Part shown: piece by piece, positions 15,806-24,601 of the stretch
How positions within the stretch are numbered: the first letter of the stretch is position 1
Layout of the letters: every line of letters starts with the position of its first letter
DNA from: Planctomycetota bacterium
GTDB taxonomy: Bacteria > Planctomycetota > MHYJ01 > JACQXL01 > JACQZI01
DNA: 64,000 nucleotides
Assembly: GCA_016207825.1 (NCBI GenBank)
Contig: JACQZI010000017.1
Location: forward strand, 1-64,000
Direction of reading: 5' to 3'
Position numbers and translations under genes: made by a program
The notes under the pieces: generated by a model
Told to the model about the DNA's origin: nothing
What the model saw: the letters and a program-made list of their open reading frames with translations, nothing else
Databases searched by the model: none

Positions 15806-16188
15806 TTATAGGTATAGGAATAGACTTGGTCAAAATCCGCCGTATTAATAAATTGATACGCTCATCAAGCCTTCCCAAAATATTCACCCCAAATGAAATA
15901 AAATACTGCAAATCCAAAAAGAACCAGGCAGAATCATTTGCCGCGCGGTTTGCCGCCAAGGAGGCATTCCTTAAGGCAATCGGCACCGGCTGGGGCACAT
16001 CCAAAAGCCCTCACTTTTCCCAAATAGAAGTTGTCAGGAACAATAAATCCCCTTTTCTATCCCTAAAACTAACCGGCAAAGCCAGGGAAATCGCCATGAA
16101 ACTAAAAGTTAATAAAATCCATCTTTCCGTGGCTCATTCAGGAGAATATGCTATTGCCGTGGTGATACTGGAAGGCAAATCACAATAA
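15802..16188 (+). CDS. acpS: Holo-[acyl-carrier-protein] synthase
   Basis: This 128-residue protein transfers phosphopantetheine from CoA to acyl carrier protein. It has the two family motifs: IGIGIDLVKIRRI at the N terminus with the metal-binding Asp8, and FAARFAAKEAFLKAIGTG at about residues 46-63. The size is typical (about 125 residues). The start codon is in an ATGA overlap with the HypC-HydE gene, so translation is coupled. Its 3' end overlaps the convergent HD-domain gene by 9 nt. Confidence 0.94.
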   Translation: MIIGIGIDLVKIRRINKLIRSSSLPKIFTPNEIKYCKSKKNQAESFAARFAAKEAFLKAIGTGWGTSKSPHFSQIEVVRNNKSPFLSLKLTGKAREIAMKLKVNKIHLSVAHSGEYAIAVVILEGKSQ

Positions 16189-16839
16189 CTTTGTCTTATT
16201 GATAACCAGCTTGAACTCACACCCCAGAAGTTTGGCGGCTTTCTGGCTGACGACCATCCGGCTCATGAATATTTCAAAATATTCCATCACCTTGGAAATT
16301 CGCGTATCAATCACCAGTTCCATTGTTATCTTTTTGCGCTTTTTATCAATCTTGACATGGGACTCTTTAACCGCATAATTTACCCGGTCGTGGATATCAA
16401 AATCTATCTCCTTCATCGTCCGGACGCGCGAGCGGTGGACATCCGATTTATCCGCAATGATTACCGCCGCGGAAATAGAATTAACCGGCTCGCCTTTTTC
16501 TTCATCATGATTACCCACAGCCGCAACCACCTGGGCAATATCTTTGTAATCGGCTTTCAGGTCTTTCAAAATATGATAGACCAAAAACGCCCCATCCTGC
16601 CCATGGTCATGGCGGTTTATCGCGTTTCCAATATCATGCAAATATCCGGCAACTTCACCCATGTCCCGCATTTTTTTATTAAATCCGAGTGACTTAAGGA
16701 TATGCCCTGTTCTCATGGCAACCAATTCGGCATGCCTTATTCCGTGCTCGGTATACCCGATGGCTCCGAGGTTGGCATTGGCAACCTCCATAAAAGCCTT
16801 TGTTTGCGGGTGGTTTATAACTTCTTTCAACGTAACCAT
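16180..16839 (-). CDS. HD-domain metal-dependent phosphohydrolase
   Basis: This 219-residue protein has the HD superfamily metal ligands: His33 with the ERHAELV-like helix, the doublet in GYLHDIGNAINRHDHGQDGA (about 65-84), and a later His-Asp in NHDEEKG (about 110). It then continues with an alpha/beta C-terminal part. HD proteins cleave phosphate esters such as nucleotides or cyclic nucleotides. The substrate is not evident. It converges on acpS and is divergent from prfB. Confidence 0.85.
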   Translation of the reverse strand: MVTLKEVINHPQTKAFMEVANANLGAIGYTEHGIRHAELVAMRTGHILKSLGFNKKMRDMGEVAGYLHDIGNAINRHDHGQDGAFLVYHILKDLKADYKDIAQVVAAVGNHDEEKGEPVNSISAAVIIADKSDVHRSRVRTMKEIDFDIHDRVNYAVKESHVKIDKKRKKITMELVIDTRISKVMEYFEIFMSRMVVSQKAAKLLGCEFKLVINKTKLL

Positions 16840-16922
16840 GCCCTAACTTATATTATTATTTCTCCTTCGTGTAAAGGATTTTTATTGCCTTTTTAATTAC
16901 GTGATGTTAATATATGGAATTA

Positions 16923-16943
16923 TCCCATACCTCCGGTATGGGA
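16923..16943. other. Hairpin in the prfB leader region
   Basis: TCCCATACC and GGTATGGGA form a perfect 9-bp stem with a TCC loop, about 40 nt before the prfB start. No T-run follows on either strand, so it is not a standard terminator. It may lie in the prfB 5' leader. Confidence 0.5.
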
Positions 16944-16982
16944 CGCCCTATCCATATACGGGAATGGGCGAAGGAGAATAAA

Positions 16983-18084
16983 ATGATGACTCTCAATGAA
17001 TTGCGCGAAAAACTGCAGAAAATCCATGAACGGCTGGCTATATTGGGAGATTCTCTTTGACCTGCCCGGCAAAGAAAAAGAGCTAACACTAATCGAGCAG
17101 GAAATGGCGCAACCGGGTTTCTGGGGCAACCAGACCGCTGCCCAGGAAAAAGTCAACCGCTTAAAGATTCTTAAAACTATCGTGCTGCCTTATCACAAAC
17201 TGGAAAAAGAAAGCGCCGACAACCTAGAATTATCCGCCTTGGCAACCGAAAGCGGAGGCGAGAAAATTCTGGATGAGCTTGTTGCCGGGATATCCCCGCT
17301 GGAAAAATCGCTCGAACACCTGGAATACCAGCTATATTTAAACGGCCCTAACGACCAGAAGAATATCTTTTTAAGCATCCATGCGGGCACCGGCGGCACG
17401 GACGCCTGCGACTGGGCGGCCATGCTTTTAAGGATGTACCTAAGGTGGCTTGATAAAAACAATTACGAAAGCCAGATTATCGATTCGCTGGATGGGGACA
17501 GCGCCGGCATCCGGCACGCCACGGTTTATGCCAAAGGGCCTTACGCTTTCGGCTTCTTGAAATCGGAAATCGGCGTGCATAGATTGGTCCGCATTTCCCC
17601 TTTCGACTCCAATAAGCGCCGCCATACATCCTTTGCCGCTATTGATATCGTGCCTGAAATGGAAACGGAAGAACTTGATATTAACGAAAATGATATCAGA
17701 ATTGATACCTACAGCGCCGGCGGTCCGGGCGGGCAGCACGTGAACAAAACCACCTCAGCTGTCAGGATTACCCATCTCCCGACCGGCATCATCGTCCAGT
17801 GCCAGAACGAGCGCTCCCAGCATTCCAATAAACAAACCGCCTTTAAACTGCTCGCCTCCAAGCTGAACGCCTTGAAGCAAAAGGAAAAGGAGGATGAGTT
17901 CAAGAAAATCTACGGGGAAAAAGGTGAAATCGCCTGGGGTTACCAGATACGCTCTTACGTCCTCCAGCCTTACACCCTGGTCAAAGACCACAGGACGGAA
18001 GTGGAAAACGGGAATGTCAACGCAGTTCTGGACGGTGATTTGGATATGTTCATAGAAGCTTATTTACAGACGAAGAAAAAATAA
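16983..18084 (+). CDS. prfB: Peptide chain release factor 2 with programmed +1 frameshift
   Basis: RF2 terminates translation at UGA and UAA. The gene starts at ATG 16983 (or the adjacent ATG 16986), behind AAGGAGA. It runs 25 codons to an in-frame TGA at 17058-17060. The site reads CTT-TGA-C, with the internal Shine-Dalgarno-like GGGAGA (17045-17050) just before it, which is the classical autoregulatory +1 frameshift. The CDS is therefore 16983-17057 joined to 17059-18084 (366 residues). The second part contains the peptidyl-tRNA hydrolysis motif GGPGGQHVNKTTSAVR. Low RF2 favours the shift and so restores RF2 synthesis, as known for the family. Confidence 0.95.
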
Positions 18085-18085
18085 T

Positions 18086-19264
18086 ATGTGGATAAACCGG
18101 TTGTTGTTAGTTTGCCTCGCAGCCGTCCTGGTTGCATGCCCGCCCGGATGCGGCAAAGGCAATTCGGAAGAGGGGGAAACAAAAATCATCACTCTAGGCG
18201 CATATTATTTCCCGATGAACCCGGGAAAGAACAACCTACGCCAGAAACTGGTCCCGGAACAACTGCCCCTTTTGGGCAATTACGACTGCCGCGCTGAAAC
18301 AACCTTAAAACAACATCTCCTGTGGGCAAACCAAGCAGGGATTAATTTCTTCCTGATGCACTGGTGGGGTCAGAGCACCACCACGGATAACACCGTTAAA
18401 AGCTTTTCCGACAACCTCACTAAAGAAAAGTCGGCGGTTAAATTTTGCATCTCTTACATGACCCCGTATATCCATAAAACACTGAACTTCGAAACCGCCT
18501 TGGACCAAACCTGCGAAGGACAAATGGTCGCCAATTTCATCTATTTAGCCCAGGCTTATTTCAAGCATCCGAATTATTTCCGCATTAATAATAAACCGGT
18601 CGTTTTCCTTTACCTCTCACGGCTTTTGAAAAGCGATAAAGGCGATTACCATAAGGCGTTTTCCAGAATCAGGACGCTCGTCAAGGATAAAACAGAAGAC
18701 GAGCTTTATCTTATCGGCGATGAGGTCTTCTGGAACGAGCCCAAGCAAACCAGAATCAATGAACTGGACGCCGTCACGGCTTATAACATGTATGGCCCGG
18801 TCCGCTACAGCGGTTATGCGGAAGAAAGCGGGATTCTCAAGGATATGGACGAAGTTTTCGCCTCTTATAAAAAGTCAGCGCAAACTCTAAGCAAAGGCTT
18901 TATCCCTGCAGTCATGCCCGGCTTTAACGACCGCGGCGTGCCGGAAGCGGAAAGGCTGAAGTTCCAAGAAACACATTATATCATCCCGCGCCTGGTTTCC
19001 GTGGCAAACCAGGAAGAAGGTTCTTTTTACCGTGCTTATTTCCGGCTGGCTAAAAAGCATATCGACCCGAACCTGAATATTATCCTAATCAATTCCTGGA
19101 ACGGATGGGAAAGCGACACCCAGATAGAACCGGTAAAAAGCTTCGTGGTCGGCACCAAACACCCGCCAGAACTGACCGGTGGTTATGAATATAACCCCTA
19201 CGGGGATACGTATTTGAATATCACCAGGGAAGAAAAAATCCTTAAAATAGATAAACAGGAGTAA
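18086..19264 (+). CDS. WbsX/GH99-like lipoprotein
   Basis: This is a 392-residue protein. The N terminus has a lipoprotein signal (hydrophobic residues 5-17, lipobox LVAC with Cys18). The rest matches the WbsX-like family related to GH99 endo-mannosidases: ITLGAYYFPMNPG, FFLMHWWG near residue 90, KPVVFLYLSR, and NSWNGWESDTQIEP near the C terminus. Members act on or make mannose-containing polysaccharides. The exact activity is not provable here. It begins 1 nt after the prfB stop, and the activase gene follows 2 nt later, so 16983-21008 looks like one transcript. Confidence 0.82.
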   Translation: MWINRLLLVCLAAVLVACPPGCGKGNSEEGETKIITLGAYYFPMNPGKNNLRQKLVPEQLPLLGNYDCRAETTLKQHLLWANQAGINFFLMHWWGQSTTTDNTVKSFSDNLTKEKSAVKFCISYMTPYIHKTLNFETALDQTCEGQMVANFIYLAQAYFKHPNYFRINNKPVVFLYLSRLLKSDKGDYHKAFSRIRTLVKDKTEDELYLIGDEVFWNEPKQTRINELDAVTAYNMYGPVRYSGYAEESGILKDMDEVFASYKKSAQTLSKGFIPAVMPGFNDRGVPEAERLKFQETHYIIPRLVSVANQEEGSFYRAYFRLAKKHIDPNLNIILINSWNGWESDTQIEPVKSFVVGTKHPPELTGGYEYNPYGDTYLNITREEKILKIDKQE

Positions 19265-19266
19265 TT

Positions 19267-20043
19267 ATGTTCATCGTTGGAATAGATATCGGCGCTTCAG
19301 CCACCAAGGCGGTGATAATCGACCCGGCAAAAAAGATTATTGCCTCACACATCCACAAAACAGGCATAGACTTAACAGAAGCCAGCCAGACTGCTTATCA
19401 CGAATTGCTCCACACCTCAAGGCTTAAACCCAGTGATATCAGCCTGATTGCCGCCACCGGATTCGGCAGGAACAACGTCACTTATGCCGACCGCACCATC
19501 ACGGAAATCACCTGCCATGCCGTAGGCGCTTACCACTATTTTCCAAGAGCCATAACCGTGATAGATATCGGCGGGCAGGATAATAAAATCATCAAGGTTG
19601 ACGAAAAGGGTTTGGTCACGAATTTCAAGATGAACCGCAAATGCGCGGCAGGAACAGGCGCCTTTATCGAAGAAATCGCATTTAAAATAGACGTAACGGT
19701 ATCGGAATTGAATGAGATTGCGCGGGAGTCAACCAAAGATGTGGAAATCGGAAGCTTTTGCACGGTCTTTACCGCGACGGAAATACTCGCCAAAATACGC
19801 GCCGGAGAGAAAAAGGAAGATATCATCCGCGGCGTATTCCTGGCCGTGGCAAAAAGAGTCATTGAAATGGATACGCTGGAAGGAGAAATCGTCCTGACCG
19901 GCGGCGTGGTGGCCTATAATGATATCATGATATCCATTTTCAGCACCATGCTGAATAAACCCGTCCTGGTCCCGCCCGAACCGCAGTTAACCGGCGCATT
20001 AGGCGCGGCGCTCATCGGATTGAAAAACCTCGTGGATAAGTAA
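19267..20043 (+). CDS. 2-hydroxyacyl-CoA dehydratase-type activase (BadF/HgdC family)
   Basis: This 258-residue ASKHA-fold ATPase couples ATP hydrolysis to low-potential electron transfer. The nucleotide motif GIDIGASATKAVI is N-terminal, and DIGGQDNKII lies near residue 100. The two cysteines that hold the dimer-bridging [4Fe-4S] cluster are seen as Cys126 (NRKCAAGTGAF) and Cys165 (GSFCTVFT). The size fits HgdC. Its usual partners (HgdAB, benzoyl-CoA reductase or a double-cubane cluster protein) are not in the window. It is tightly linked to a radical SAM activase gene, 2 nt downstream. Confidence 0.92.
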   Translation: MFIVGIDIGASATKAVIIDPAKKIIASHIHKTGIDLTEASQTAYHELLHTSRLKPSDISLIAATGFGRNNVTYADRTITEITCHAVGAYHYFPRAITVIDIGGQDNKIIKVDEKGLVTNFKMNRKCAAGTGAFIEEIAFKIDVTVSELNEIARESTKDVEIGSFCTVFTATEILAKIRAGEKKEDIIRGVFLAVAKRVIEMDTLEGEIVLTGGVVAYNDIMISIFSTMLNKPVLVPPEPQLTGALGAALIGLKNLVDK

Positions 20044-20045
20044 AC

Positions 20046-21008
20046 ATGTCAAGCTATTTTAAGTTGTTCAATTCGGGCGAACTAGCAAAACGCGTCAGCC
20101 AAGCCAAAGAAATCTTAAAAGAATGCACCTTATGCCCGCGCGATTGCAAAACAGATAGGACTAAAGGCAACAAAGGTATATGCAAGAGTGGAGTTGATGT
20201 GGTCATATCCTCAGCCGGACCTCATTATGGGGAAGAACCGCCTATATCTGGAGTTAAAGGATCTGGGACAATATTCTTTACCGGATGCAATATGCGCTGC
20301 CTCTTCTGCCAGAATTACCAGATAAGCCACCTTTATGAAGGGAAACCTATAACCATTGATGATTTGGCAAAGAAGATGATTCACCTGCAAGACCTCGGAT
20401 GCCATAATATCAACCTGGTTACACCAACCCACTTTCTCCCTCAAGTTCTGGAGGCGTTATCGATTGCCTGCGGACAGGGATTAAAGATACCGATTGTCTA
20501 TAACACCAACGGATACGATACCGTTGAAACGCTCAATCTCCTTGACGGGATTGTGGATATCTACCTCCCTGACATAAAACACAGCGATGAAGAATCGGCA
20601 AAGTTATGTTCCGGGGTTTCCGATTATGTCAAACACAACAGGCCCGCGTTAAAGGAAATGTATAGACAGGTTGGGAATTTGACGGTTGATGAAAATGGCA
20701 TTGCCATCAGGGGATTAATCATCAGGCATCTGGTCCTGCCGGAAAGGCTGGCCGGGAGCTTTGCCTCTCTTGATTTTATCTCTAAGGAATTATCTCCGGA
20801 TACCTGTGTCGGCATTATGTCGCAGTATCATCCGTGTTACAAAGGCGAGACACACCCGACACTTAACCGGCGGATTACGAACCGGGAATATGAAGAGGTG
20901 GTGGATTACGCGGAGAAGTTGGGGATGGAAAACTGTTTGGTGCAGTCTTTAACCAGCGCGGATAACTATCTGCCGGACTTTAAGAAGGAAAAACCGTTCA
21001 GTAAATAG
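20046..21008 (+). CDS. Radical SAM protein, PflX-like (pyruvate formate-lyase activase family)
   Basis: This is a 320-residue protein. The radical SAM cluster motif lies at Cys81, Cys85 and Cys88 in TGCNMRCLFCQNYQIS. A preceding Cys-rich segment (Cys27, Cys30, Cys34, Cys46) is typical of PflX-type proteins. The later DGIVDIYLPDIKHSD and IIRHLVLPERL segments also fit. The target is unknown, since no glycyl-radical enzyme is in the window. Placement 2 nt after an ATP-driven electron-transfer activase is suggestive: the two may serve one unknown redox target. Confidence 0.88.
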   Translation: MSSYFKLFNSGELAKRVSQAKEILKECTLCPRDCKTDRTKGNKGICKSGVDVVISSAGPHYGEEPPISGVKGSGTIFFTGCNMRCLFCQNYQISHLYEGKPITIDDLAKKMIHLQDLGCHNINLVTPTHFLPQVLEALSIACGQGLKIPIVYNTNGYDTVETLNLLDGIVDIYLPDIKHSDEESAKLCSGVSDYVKHNRPALKEMYRQVGNLTVDENGIAIRGLIIRHLVLPERLAGSFASLDFISKELSPDTCVGIMSQYHPCYKGETHPTLNRRITNREYEEVVDYAEKLGMENCLVQSLTSADNYLPDFKKEKPFSK

Positions 21009-21042
21009 TAGTTAGTGGACAGTTGTCAGTAAACAGAGAAAG

Positions 21043-21462
21043 ATGAGTATTTTTAACATCAGTCCGTTCAAGGAAAAGGCCTTGCTTGACCGCATGGCGC
21101 GGCTGGGAATCAAGGAAGCCGATTTAGAGGAGCAATTCATCCGCTCAGGGGGCCATGGAGGGCAGAATGTCAACAAGGTGGCGACTTGTGTCTACCTAAA
21201 GCACTTACCTACCGGGATAGAGGTCAAGTGTCAGCAGGAGCGCTCCCAGGCGCTTAACCGCTTCCTGGCAAGGCGTATTCTGGCTGATAAGATCGAGAAT
21301 ATGATTCTGGGCAAGGCGAGCAAGGAAGAGCAGCGGAGGGAAAAGATACGGCGACAAAAACGCCGGCGCTCAAGGCGCGCCAAAGATAAGATGCTTCAGG
21401 ATAAGAAATTGCATTCGTTGAAGAAGCAGAATCGTTCATTTAAACCGAACATGGACGGTTAG
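21043..21462 (+). CDS. Release factor-like GGQ protein (ribosome rescue type)
   Basis: This 139-residue protein contains only the RF-1 catalytic domain with the motif [15 protein letters not shown] at about residues 35-49. The codon-recognition domains are absent. The C-terminal ~50 residues are extremely rich in Lys and Arg ([19 protein letters not shown]). In ArfB-like factors such a tail enters the mRNA channel of stalled ribosomes. This suggests peptidyl-tRNA hydrolysis on non-stop ribosomes. It is the last gene of the plus-strand run that starts with prfB. Confidence 0.85.
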   Translation: MSIFNISPFKEKALLDRMARLGIKEADLEEQFIRSGGHGGQNVNKVATCVYLKHLPTGIEVKCQQERSQALNRFLARRILADKIENMILGKASKEEQRREKIRRQKRRRSRRAKDKMLQDKKLHSLKKQNRSFKPNMDG

Positions 21463-21639
21463 CAGTGAATATACAACGGGATTAAACGGATTTAGCGGGA
21501 ATTAAGTAAGGTGGAGCTTGTCTAAAAACACTTTCCACCTATAACTACCCCTAATAATGCTACAAAATCTTAAATTAATTCTTACTGCCCTATTTTTGTA
21601 AAATTCCGTTTTAAAATCTCCACTCCTCCCTATGGACGG

Positions 21640-21800
21640 TTACTCCCTGCCGTATGAAGGGTCTATCCATACCGTATAAACCATCCATCCCCGCCCAATA
21701 GAGGGTTACTCCATGCCGTACGAAACACTGCTCCCCGCCCTGCGGAATAACCATCCCCACCATACAGACCGCCCCTCCCTACCGTAGAAATACCCCATAG
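21640..21800. repeat. 22-bp periodic tandem array (locus A)
   Basis: The trinucleotide TCC recurs at 21644, 21666, 21688, 21710, 21732, 21754 and 21776, always exactly 22 bp apart. Most units read CTCC-x-TGCCGTA or ATCCATACCGTA followed by A/G-rich sequence. The units are strongly diverged but the period is held without a single slip, which argues for selection on spacing. The core CCATACCGTA is the complement of the core at locus B (47419-47760). Confidence 0.75.
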
Positions 21801-22125
21801 GGAGGGTGGGGATGGGGGGTAGTGGTCAGAGAGGTGGAAAATCGCCCCAATTTCTTATAAAACAAGGAGATACAACCCGGTGACTTCATAACATTCTTGT
21901 AAATATGGAGTTAGGCAGTCCGACGCATAAATTCACCATAAAAAGCGTTGTGGTTTTGCCATAAGAAGGGTGAAGGAAGACGGCGAACCACTAAGGATTC
22001 ACCGCATGGAAATCGTAAAAATCTTCAAGGAAAAATAATTTTTCCATATAACCACCCCCCATACTTTCTAATTTGATTATAGAGGGAGAGATAGTGAGGA
22101 AGGCTAAAAGGCTATGAGGCTAAGA

Positions 22126-22360
22126 GTAAGAAAATATGATAAATTTTAGGGGATTTATAAGATTTTATGTCACATTTAGCCTTTTTTGTCAATAGACTAT
22201 GCAAGGGGATATGAAAATATGAAAAATTTTACCAAGAAAATGATTTTTCCTGTCAAAAGGGTGGGGGGTCAAACGCCTTATAGATAGAGGGGGAAATAAG
22301 AATATCATGAATTTTACAGGAATTCCGATTTTTGGATGTCACATTCTGGGTTTTTCCGGG
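22126..22360 (+). repeat. Three diverged copies of a ~65-nt AT-rich sequence
   Basis: Copies start near 22126, 22207 and 22297. Each has GAAAATATGA or a close variant, then AATTTTA, then GATTTT about 25-30 nt after the start, then a GTCA (GTCACAT in two). They are interleaved with G-rich tracts such as GGGTGGGGGG. Their function is unknown. They directly precede the unrecognised genes at 22390 and 22571. Confidence 0.5.
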
Positions 22361-22389
22361 TTAGGTTATGGAAAGAGAAAGAAAGAAAT

Positions 22390-22569
22390 ATGAAAAACGG
22401 ATTAAATAAAGAATCAGTCAGATGGCCGTATCAGCAAAACGGAGGTGTCTGTGATAGCGTTGCGCGTCAGGTGTCATGTGTTTGGCGCCAAGCACAGGAT
22501 TCAGGACGTATGACGCCACGGGACGTTTTGCCGGCCAACTGGCGCTACATTTCGATTGGAGGTGAATAA
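22390..22569 (+). CDS. Possible small protein upstream of the 22571 gene
   Basis: This is a 59-codon frame whose TAA (22567-22569) lies one base before the next start codon, with the ribosome site of the next gene inside its last codons. It ends in ANWRYISIGGE. The upstream ribosome site is weak (AAAGAAAG). Tight abutment and normal codon use make translation plausible. I recognise no family and cannot exclude a chance frame. Confidence 0.35.
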   Translation: MKNGLNKESVRWPYQQNGGVCDSVARQVSCVWRQAQDSGRMTPRDVLPANWRYISIGGE

Positions 22570-22570
22570 A

Positions 22571-23365
22571 ATGAGTACAATTAAAAGTCACGCGATGCTG
22601 ATGATCGGCTGGCCACTGGATACGCCGGCGGATATGGGCGAAAAGTGGCTGGAAGGCATGAAAGCCAATGCGCTTCGTATCTACCAGAACATTTTAGCCA
22701 GAATTCCGGACAGCGGCAAGTTCCAGGAAAGGTTATCCGGTCCATCAAGCACGGGTTACGCGGGTTATGTGAATCCCGGTTTCGTTTCCAGAAGCGGAGA
22801 CGAAAGTGGCGATATCCTGAACGGCCAGGTGGCAAACCTGCGGGATTCCTACGAGAAGTTCGTCCGGGGACTTGAACACGCCTTTGAAACCGTGGACGGG
22901 GTCGCTGCCAAGCGGTTCAAAGAGAAGGTGGAAAAGGCCAAGGAAAACTTCTTGGCGGGAATGGCCCGGCGCACGCTCATCTTCGGCGGAACAAGGGTAA
23001 CGGGACGCGGCGCGGCGGCAATCGCCCCGCACTGGCTCGTGAATGACCTTCGGGTTATGGATTGGCTGAGAGCTGACGACAAGGTGCTGGAAGGCGGACC
23101 CTTCAAGGTCTGCAAGACTTCCGACCGGTCGGCGTTCAAGGCGGCCCTGACCGAACGGCTCATCCAGGCGGGAATCCGGATTATCAAATCCGGGCTCTCC
23201 CATCCGGTTATCGACAAGGAGAACGACCAGACAAACGCGCTGGTGCAGAAGTTCATCGACCCTTCGCTGGGTCTTGAATCTTTTGCCACCGGAGGATTAT
23301 CCAGGCTTGATTTTATCAAGCAGGGTAACCGTTTGTTCCTGGAAATCCAGGTTTCACAAGTGTAG
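22571..23365 (+). CDS. Unrecognised 264-residue protein
   Basis: I do not recognise this protein. The ATG at 22571 follows GGAGGTG at the ideal distance, so I prefer it to the in-frame ATG at 22556. The protein is soluble, without signal or membrane segments. A mixed helical N-terminal half includes GYAGYVNPGFVSRSG near residue 65. A Lys/Glu-rich helix lies at about residues 105-140, then a Gly/Arg-rich stretch FGGTRVTGRGAAA (about 142-154). The end is beta-like (FIKQGNRLFLEIQVSQV). The gene looks clearly GC-richer than its surroundings and is bracketed by repeats and a strong terminator, which suggests a transferred cassette. Confidence 0.75.
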   Translation: MSTIKSHAMLMIGWPLDTPADMGEKWLEGMKANALRIYQNILARIPDSGKFQERLSGPSSTGYAGYVNPGFVSRSGDESGDILNGQVANLRDSYEKFVRGLEHAFETVDGVAAKRFKEKVEKAKENFLAGMARRTLIFGGTRVTGRGAAAIAPHWLVNDLRVMDWLRADDKVLEGGPFKVCKTSDRSAFKAALTERLIQAGIRIIKSGLSHPVIDKENDQTNALVQKFIDPSLGLESFATGGLSRLDFIKQGNRLFLEIQVSQV

Positions 23366-23368
23366 CCA

Positions 23369-23388
23369 TCCCGACACTTCGGTCGGGA
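23369..23388. repeat. Short palindromic hairpin of the TCCCGAC/GTCGGGA type
   Basis: TCCCGAC (23369-23375) and GTCGGGA (23382-23388) pair around ACTTCG. The same arms occur at 1077-1142, and a near copy at 54492-54509, so this is a small dispersed palindrome family in intergenic DNA. Confidence 0.6.
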
Positions 23389-23438
23389 CGTCGCTACGCT
23401 CCGGGTGAGCCAGGTCTAAATCCGAATCGGTAAAGAAC

Positions 23439-23473
23439 AGGGGTGTTGGCAAGCCAACACCCCTGATTCTTTT
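23439..23473 (+). terminator. Strong intrinsic terminator after the 22571 gene
   Basis: AGGGGTGTTGGC and GCCAACACCCCT form a perfect 12-bp stem with an AA loop (23439-23464), followed by GATTCTTTT. It isolates the 22390-23365 unit from the DUF362 operon. Confidence 0.85.
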
Positions 23474-23566
23474 CTCGGGCTAATTCTTTTTTATTGCCTT
23501 CCGCTTTATTAAATGGTTTATTATATTTTAATATATATTCATTTAATCAGTAAAGGACTTACTATT

Positions 23567-24568
23567 ATGAAGAATAAAAAGACTTCCATCTCCAGGCGTG
23601 ATTTCCTGAAGAACGCGCTCATTATCGGCGGGGCGGGCTTGATGGCGCCTTCGCTTTTCCCCATTCTTTCCCATGGAGAGGATGATAAGAAGAAAAAAGA
23701 GGATGAGAAAGAAGTTCCGATAGAGAAAATCTTGGCGATCTGCTCAACCGAATCCGATAAGACTAACCCCGGCGTAATGGTAAAAGAAGCCTTGGCGCTT
23801 TTGGGCGGGATGAAGAAATTCGTCAAGAAAGGCGATGTCGTCCTGGTTAAGCCTAATATCGCCTGGGAAAGGAAACCGGAATTCGCCGCCACGACCAATC
23901 CGAAAGTGGTCGCCGCCGTTATCGAAGAAGCGCTGGCCGCCGGCGCCAAGAAGGTCAAAGTCTTTGACCGGACCTGCAACGATGCCCGGAGATGCTACAA
24001 AATCACGGAGATAGAAGAAGTTGCCAAGAAGGCAGGCGCGGAAGTATTTATCATAGAAAAAGACGCCAGCTTTTACCAGGAGGTTAAAATACCCAAAGGC
24101 AAGATATTAAAATCATGCGACGTGGTAAAAGAGGTTCTGGAAAGCAATGTTTTTATCAACGTGCCGATAGCCAAGCACCACGGCATTTCGCGCTTAACGC
24201 TGGGGATAAAGAACCTGATGGGCGTGGTCGGCGGCAACCGCGGAGAACTGCATAAGGAAATCGGGACGAAACTGACGGATATACTTTCCGTAACAAAGCC
24301 GCACCTTAATATTATGGACGCCTTTAACGTCCTGGTGGCGCACGGGCCGATAGGAGGGGATTTAAAAGACGTGCGTTTCTGCGGAAAGATTATCGCCGGA
24401 GTGGATATCGTGGCGGTAGATTCCTACACCGCAGGCTTAAAGCCTTTCAGCGAAGGCTCCAAAAAAGAGCTTACTTGGGAAGATATCCCATACATAAAAG
24501 AAGCCGCTGAAAGAGGCCTGGGCGAAGCGGATATTACTAAACTGAAAATCCTTGAGAAAAAGGTTTAA
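23567..24568 (+). CDS. Tat-exported DUF362 protein
   Basis: This is a 333-residue protein. A twin-arginine signal is present (SRRDFLKNALIIGGAGLMAP, about residues 8-27). The mature part matches the DUF362 domain: VKPNIAWERKPEFAATTNP near residue 100, then VPIAKHHGISRLTLGIKNLMG near 207 and an Asp-rich end. The function of DUF362 is not settled. Such proteins often accompany ferredoxin-type proteins, and here a polyferredoxin gene follows 33 nt downstream. I start at the ATG at 23567, behind AAAGGA, rather than at an upstream in-frame codon. Confidence 0.88.
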   Translation: MKNKKTSISRRDFLKNALIIGGAGLMAPSLFPILSHGEDDKKKKEDEKEVPIEKILAICSTESDKTNPGVMVKEALALLGGMKKFVKKGDVVLVKPNIAWERKPEFAATTNPKVVAAVIEEALAAGAKKVKVFDRTCNDARRCYKITEIEEVAKKAGAEVFIIEKDASFYQEVKIPKGKILKSCDVVKEVLESNVFINVPIAKHHGISRLTLGIKNLMGVVGGNRGELHKEIGTKLTDILSVTKPHLNIMDAFNVLVAHGPIGGDLKDVRFCGKIIAGVDIVAVDSYTAGLKPFSEGSKKELTWEDIPYIKEAAERGLGEADITKLKILEKKV

Positions 24569-24601
24569 TAAGCTGTTAAATAGCTGTCTTTCGAGCATTT
24601 C

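Larger units (their letters stand above)
21463..22389. other. Long intergenic accessory region
   Basis: About 0.9 kb without a convincing gene. In order it holds a fragment of the dispersed CCGTTTAATC-type intergenic sequence (about 21475-21510, seen as its complement), an inverted repeat AGGTGGA/TCCACCT (about 21512-21542), the 22-bp array (21640-21800), and three diverged AT-rich copies of a ~65-nt sequence (22126-22360). Confidence 0.6.
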
